Origin: Rhizobium esperanzae
GTDB taxonomy: Bacteria; Pseudomonadota; Alphaproteobacteria; Rhizobiales; Rhizobiaceae
Direction: 5' to 3'
DNA: 64,000 nucleotides
NCBI RefSeq assembly: GCF_014197615.1
Contig: NZ_JACIFY010000004.1
Span: 1-64,000, forward strand
The position numbers were made by a program, and so were the translations under genes. The notes under the pieces are model-generated. The model was not told the DNA's origin and made no database searches. It saw only the letters and a program-made list of their open reading frames with translations. Positions 62,181-64,000 of this stretch are shown here, piece by piece (the stretch's first letter is position 1; the number at the start of each line of letters is the position of its first letter).

Positions 62181-63060
62181 TCACCAGGCTGATGAGGTAT
62201 CGACCGTAAGAACTCTTTTCAAGTGGAGCTGCCAGCCTCAGCAATTGCTCGGCATCTATGTATCCCAAATGAAAGGCGATTTCTTCGGGGCAAGCAATCT
62301 TCAGCCCCTGACGCCGCTCGATGGTGGCAATGAACTGGCTGGCTTCAAGGAGAGAATCATGCGTGCCCGTGTCGAGCCAGGCATGCCCTCGCCCCAGGAC
62401 GGCAACATTCAGCTTTCCGGCCGATAAATAATGCCGATTGATGTCGGTAATTTCGGTTTCACCGCGCGGCGAGGGTTTCAAACTGCCAGCAATCTCAATC
62501 ACGTCATTGTCGTAGAAATACAGACCAGTCACAGCGTAGGAAGAGCGGGGCTTGGTGGGTTTTTCCTCCAGGCTGAGGACTTTGCCCTGACCGTCAAACT
62601 CCACCACCCCATACCGTTCGGGATCGTGAACCTTATACGCAAAGATTGTCGCTTCGTCCGACCTTTCGGAAGCTGCGGATAAATCATGAGTCAAGAGGTT
62701 GCCGTAGAAGATATTGTCTCCAAGCACGAGCGCGGTGGACTCTCGCCCGATGAATTCCCTGCCGATCGAGAATGCCTGGGGAATTCCTTCCGGCGCGGCC
62801 TGCACAGCATATTGAAGGTTCAGTCCCCACTGGGCGCCGTCACCAAGCAATTGTTCAAAACGCGGCGTGTCCTGCGGCGTCGAGATGATCAAGATATCCT
62901 GGATTCCCGCAAGCATTAGCGTCGACAGCGGATAATAGATCATCGGTTTGTCAAAAACCGGAAGAAGCTGCTTCGAAATGGCGAGGGTCGCGGGGTGGAG
63001 CCGAGTGCCCGACCCCCCGGCGAGCAAGATGCCTTTGCGCAGCTTTTTCTTAGAAGACAA
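62149..63060 (-). CDS. rmlA: Glucose-1-phosphate thymidylyltransferase
   Basis: RmlA makes dTDP-glucose from dTTP and glucose-1-phosphate. The 303-residue protein has [20 protein letters not shown] near residue 9, [20 protein letters not shown] near 30, VLGDNIFYG near 108 and [19 protein letters not shown] near 165. A TTG at 63060 is taken as start because AGGAGGT lies five bases upstream; the longer ATG frame at 63168 has no such site and adds non-conserved sequence. It opens the long minus-strand operon. With rmlB (42132), fdtA and fdtB it makes a dTDP-3-amino-3,6-dideoxyhexose. Confidence 0.94.
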   Translation of the reverse strand: MSSKKKLRKGILLAGGSGTRLHPATLAISKQLLPVFDKPMIYYPLSTLMLAGIQDILIISTPQDTPRFEQLLGDGAQWGLNLQYAVQAAPEGIPQAFSIGREFIGRESTALVLGDNIFYGNLLTHDLSAASERSDEATIFAYKVHDPERYGVVEFDGQGKVLSLEEKPTKPRSSYAVTGLYFYDNDVIEIAGSLKPSPRGETEITDINRHYLSAGKLNVAVLGRGHAWLDTGTHDSLLEASQFIATIERRQGLKIACPEEIAFHLGYIDAEQLLRLAAPLEKSSYGRYLISLVSEPAPHFPPG

Positions 63061-63063
63061 GAG

Positions 63064-63070
63064 ACCTCCT
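63064..63070 (-). promoter_or_regulatory. Consensus Shine-Dalgarno that fixes the TTG start of rmlA
   Basis: On the minus strand AGGAGGT is followed after CTC by TTG at 63060. It is the best ribosome-binding site near the conserved N-terminus and decides against the longer frame beginning at 63168. Confidence 0.75.
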
Positions 63071-63315
63071 GCAACTTGGTAAATCCGCGCGCGTTCACGA
63101 GCCTGTCGTGATGACGATCGCTGTTCGACACTGCTCACTACAGATAGATCGACCTGTATGCAATGCACTTACCGAAGCGAGAACTAGCGTAATCGTCTAT
63201 CAATCAGGCATTGATCAAAGATAATCTGCAGTAGTGGATTGCGACGCCGCCCTTCCGTCTGCTACGGGTCGGTCAGATTTCGCCTCTTAGAATTTTGAGC
63301 AAGACACCCGTCAAA

Positions 63316-64000
63316 ATGGCCACAGACACAGCCGATCCACGTCCGCCCCGGATAAGCCTTATCACTGTTTGCTGGAACGCAGAGCAGACCATTGCCGATG
63401 CGCTGAGGTCCATCGACGCTCAAACCTACCGCAATTTCGAGCACATCATTATCGACGGTGGCTCTAGCGATTCCACGCTCGCCATTATCGCTGCGGCGCC
63501 GGCGGAGAACCGGCGTGTACTTTCGGGACGGGACGGAGGTATCTATGAAGCGATGAACAAGGGGATTGGCCTTGCGAGCGGCGAGATCATCGGATTCTTG
63601 AATGCGGATGACACCTTCGAAAGCAGCGGCTCGCTCAAAACGGTGGCGGCTGCGCTGGAAGACGAAGCCTATGACGGCTGCTATGGCGATCTCATCTATG
63701 TTTCCAACCAGCATACCGACCGCAAAGTCCGTTATTGGAAATCCTGTGCGTTTCAACCCGGTTCCTTTGCGCGCGGCTGGTGCCCGCCGCATCCGACATT
63801 CTATGTTCGGCGTCGCATCTATGACCGGTTCGGGATGTTCGATCTGCGTTATCGGCTGGCAGCCGACGTCGAGTTGATGATGCGATTTCTGGAAGTCGGG
63901 CGCATCAAAACCATTTATATCCCCCGCGTGTTGGTCAGGATGCGCCTGGGGGGCGCGACAAACAAAAACGTCCAAAACATATCGCGTCAGAACAAGGAAG
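63316..64000 (+). CDS. Glycosyltransferase family 2 (partial, runs off the right edge)
   Basis: The first 228 codons of a GT-A glycosyltransferase are present and open to the window end. It starts MATDTADPRPPRISLITVCW, with IIIDGGSSDSTLAII near residue 48, the GRDGGIYEAMNKGIG block near 73 and FLNADDTF near 95 (metal motif). GWCPPHPTFYVRRRIYDRFG and YRLAADVELMMRF carry the acceptor-side acidic residues near 190-200. It belongs to the WcaA-like subgroup of polysaccharide loci. It is divergent from rmlA; the 255-bp gap between them probably holds both promoters, but I could not pick convincing -35/-10 pairs. Confidence 0.92.
   Translation, partial: MATDTADPRPPRISLITVCWNAEQTIADALRSIDAQTYRNFEHIIIDGGSSDSTLAIIAAAPAENRRVLSGRDGGIYEAMNKGIGLASGEIIGFLNADDTFESSGSLKTVAAALEDEAYDGCYGDLIYVSNQHTDRKVRYWKSCAFQPGSFARGWCPPHPTFYVRRRIYDRFGMFDLRYRLAADVELMMRFLEVGRIKTIYIPRVLVRMRLGGATNKNVQNISRQNKE

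Overview
The window looks like a chromosomal segment of an alphaproteobacterium of the Rhizobium leguminosarum/etli group. The evidence is high G+C coding DNA, a short-form HisG paired with HisZ, an alphaproteobacterial GshA, glcDEF, tandem L,D-transpeptidases, a candidate lipid A oxidase, a DUF1127 protein, and several families of palindromic intergenic repeats typical of Rhizobium. The species call is inference from gene content and repeats, not from a marker gene.

Layout. Positions 1-115 hold what looks like the 5' end of a group II intron on the minus strand, directly behind the transcription terminator of hisS-hisZ-hisG (172-3740). Up to about 39.6 kb the content is ordinary housekeeping: a small copper-handling pair, an aldo/keto reductase, a HAD phosphatase, Tag glycosylase, two L,D-transpeptidases, an outer-membrane barrel, glcDEF with a divergent LysR gene, a short S-adenosylhomocysteine-hydrolase-like gene behind another LysR gene, a Nudix hydrolase, a phosphate transporter, rsmE, gshA, LysR and TetR regulators, a large autotransporter with 50-residue repeats, guaB, a Tat-exported metallo-hydrolase, an MFS pump, rlmE and ppx/gppA. 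Nearly identical 49-bp inverted arms flank small elements sitting inside both the his and the glc operons.

A tRNA-Gln(CTG) gene at 39560-39633 marks the change to a surface-polysaccharide region that runs off the right edge. It holds gmd-fcl (GDP-fucose), rmlB on the plus strand, and a tightly packed minus-strand run of 22 genes from 63060 down to 43232. That run reads: rmlA, fdtA/qdtA, fdtB/qdtB (a dTDP-3-amino-3,6-dideoxyhexose), wzm and wzt (ABC export with a C-terminal carbohydrate-binding domain), then a LegB-like dehydratase, a sugar nucleotidyltransferase, an epimerase, a radical SAM/SPASM enzyme, NeuB, an SpsF-like cytidylyltransferase and a PseG-like hydrolase. It continues with WbqC, a PIG-L deacetylase, an MptE/DUF115-like protein, a TIGR04325 protein, three class I methyltransferases and three glycosyltransferases. 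A further glycosyltransferase starts divergently at 63316 and is cut by the window end.

The combined reading is an ABC-exported O-antigen or related glycan that contains fucose, a 3-amino sugar and probably a nonulosonic-acid-like sugar, with heavy methylation. The nonulosonic section lacks an obvious dedicated aminotransferase and N-acetyltransferase and instead carries a radical SAM enzyme, a deacetylase and a WbqC protein. It is the best candidate for undescribed biochemistry in the window.
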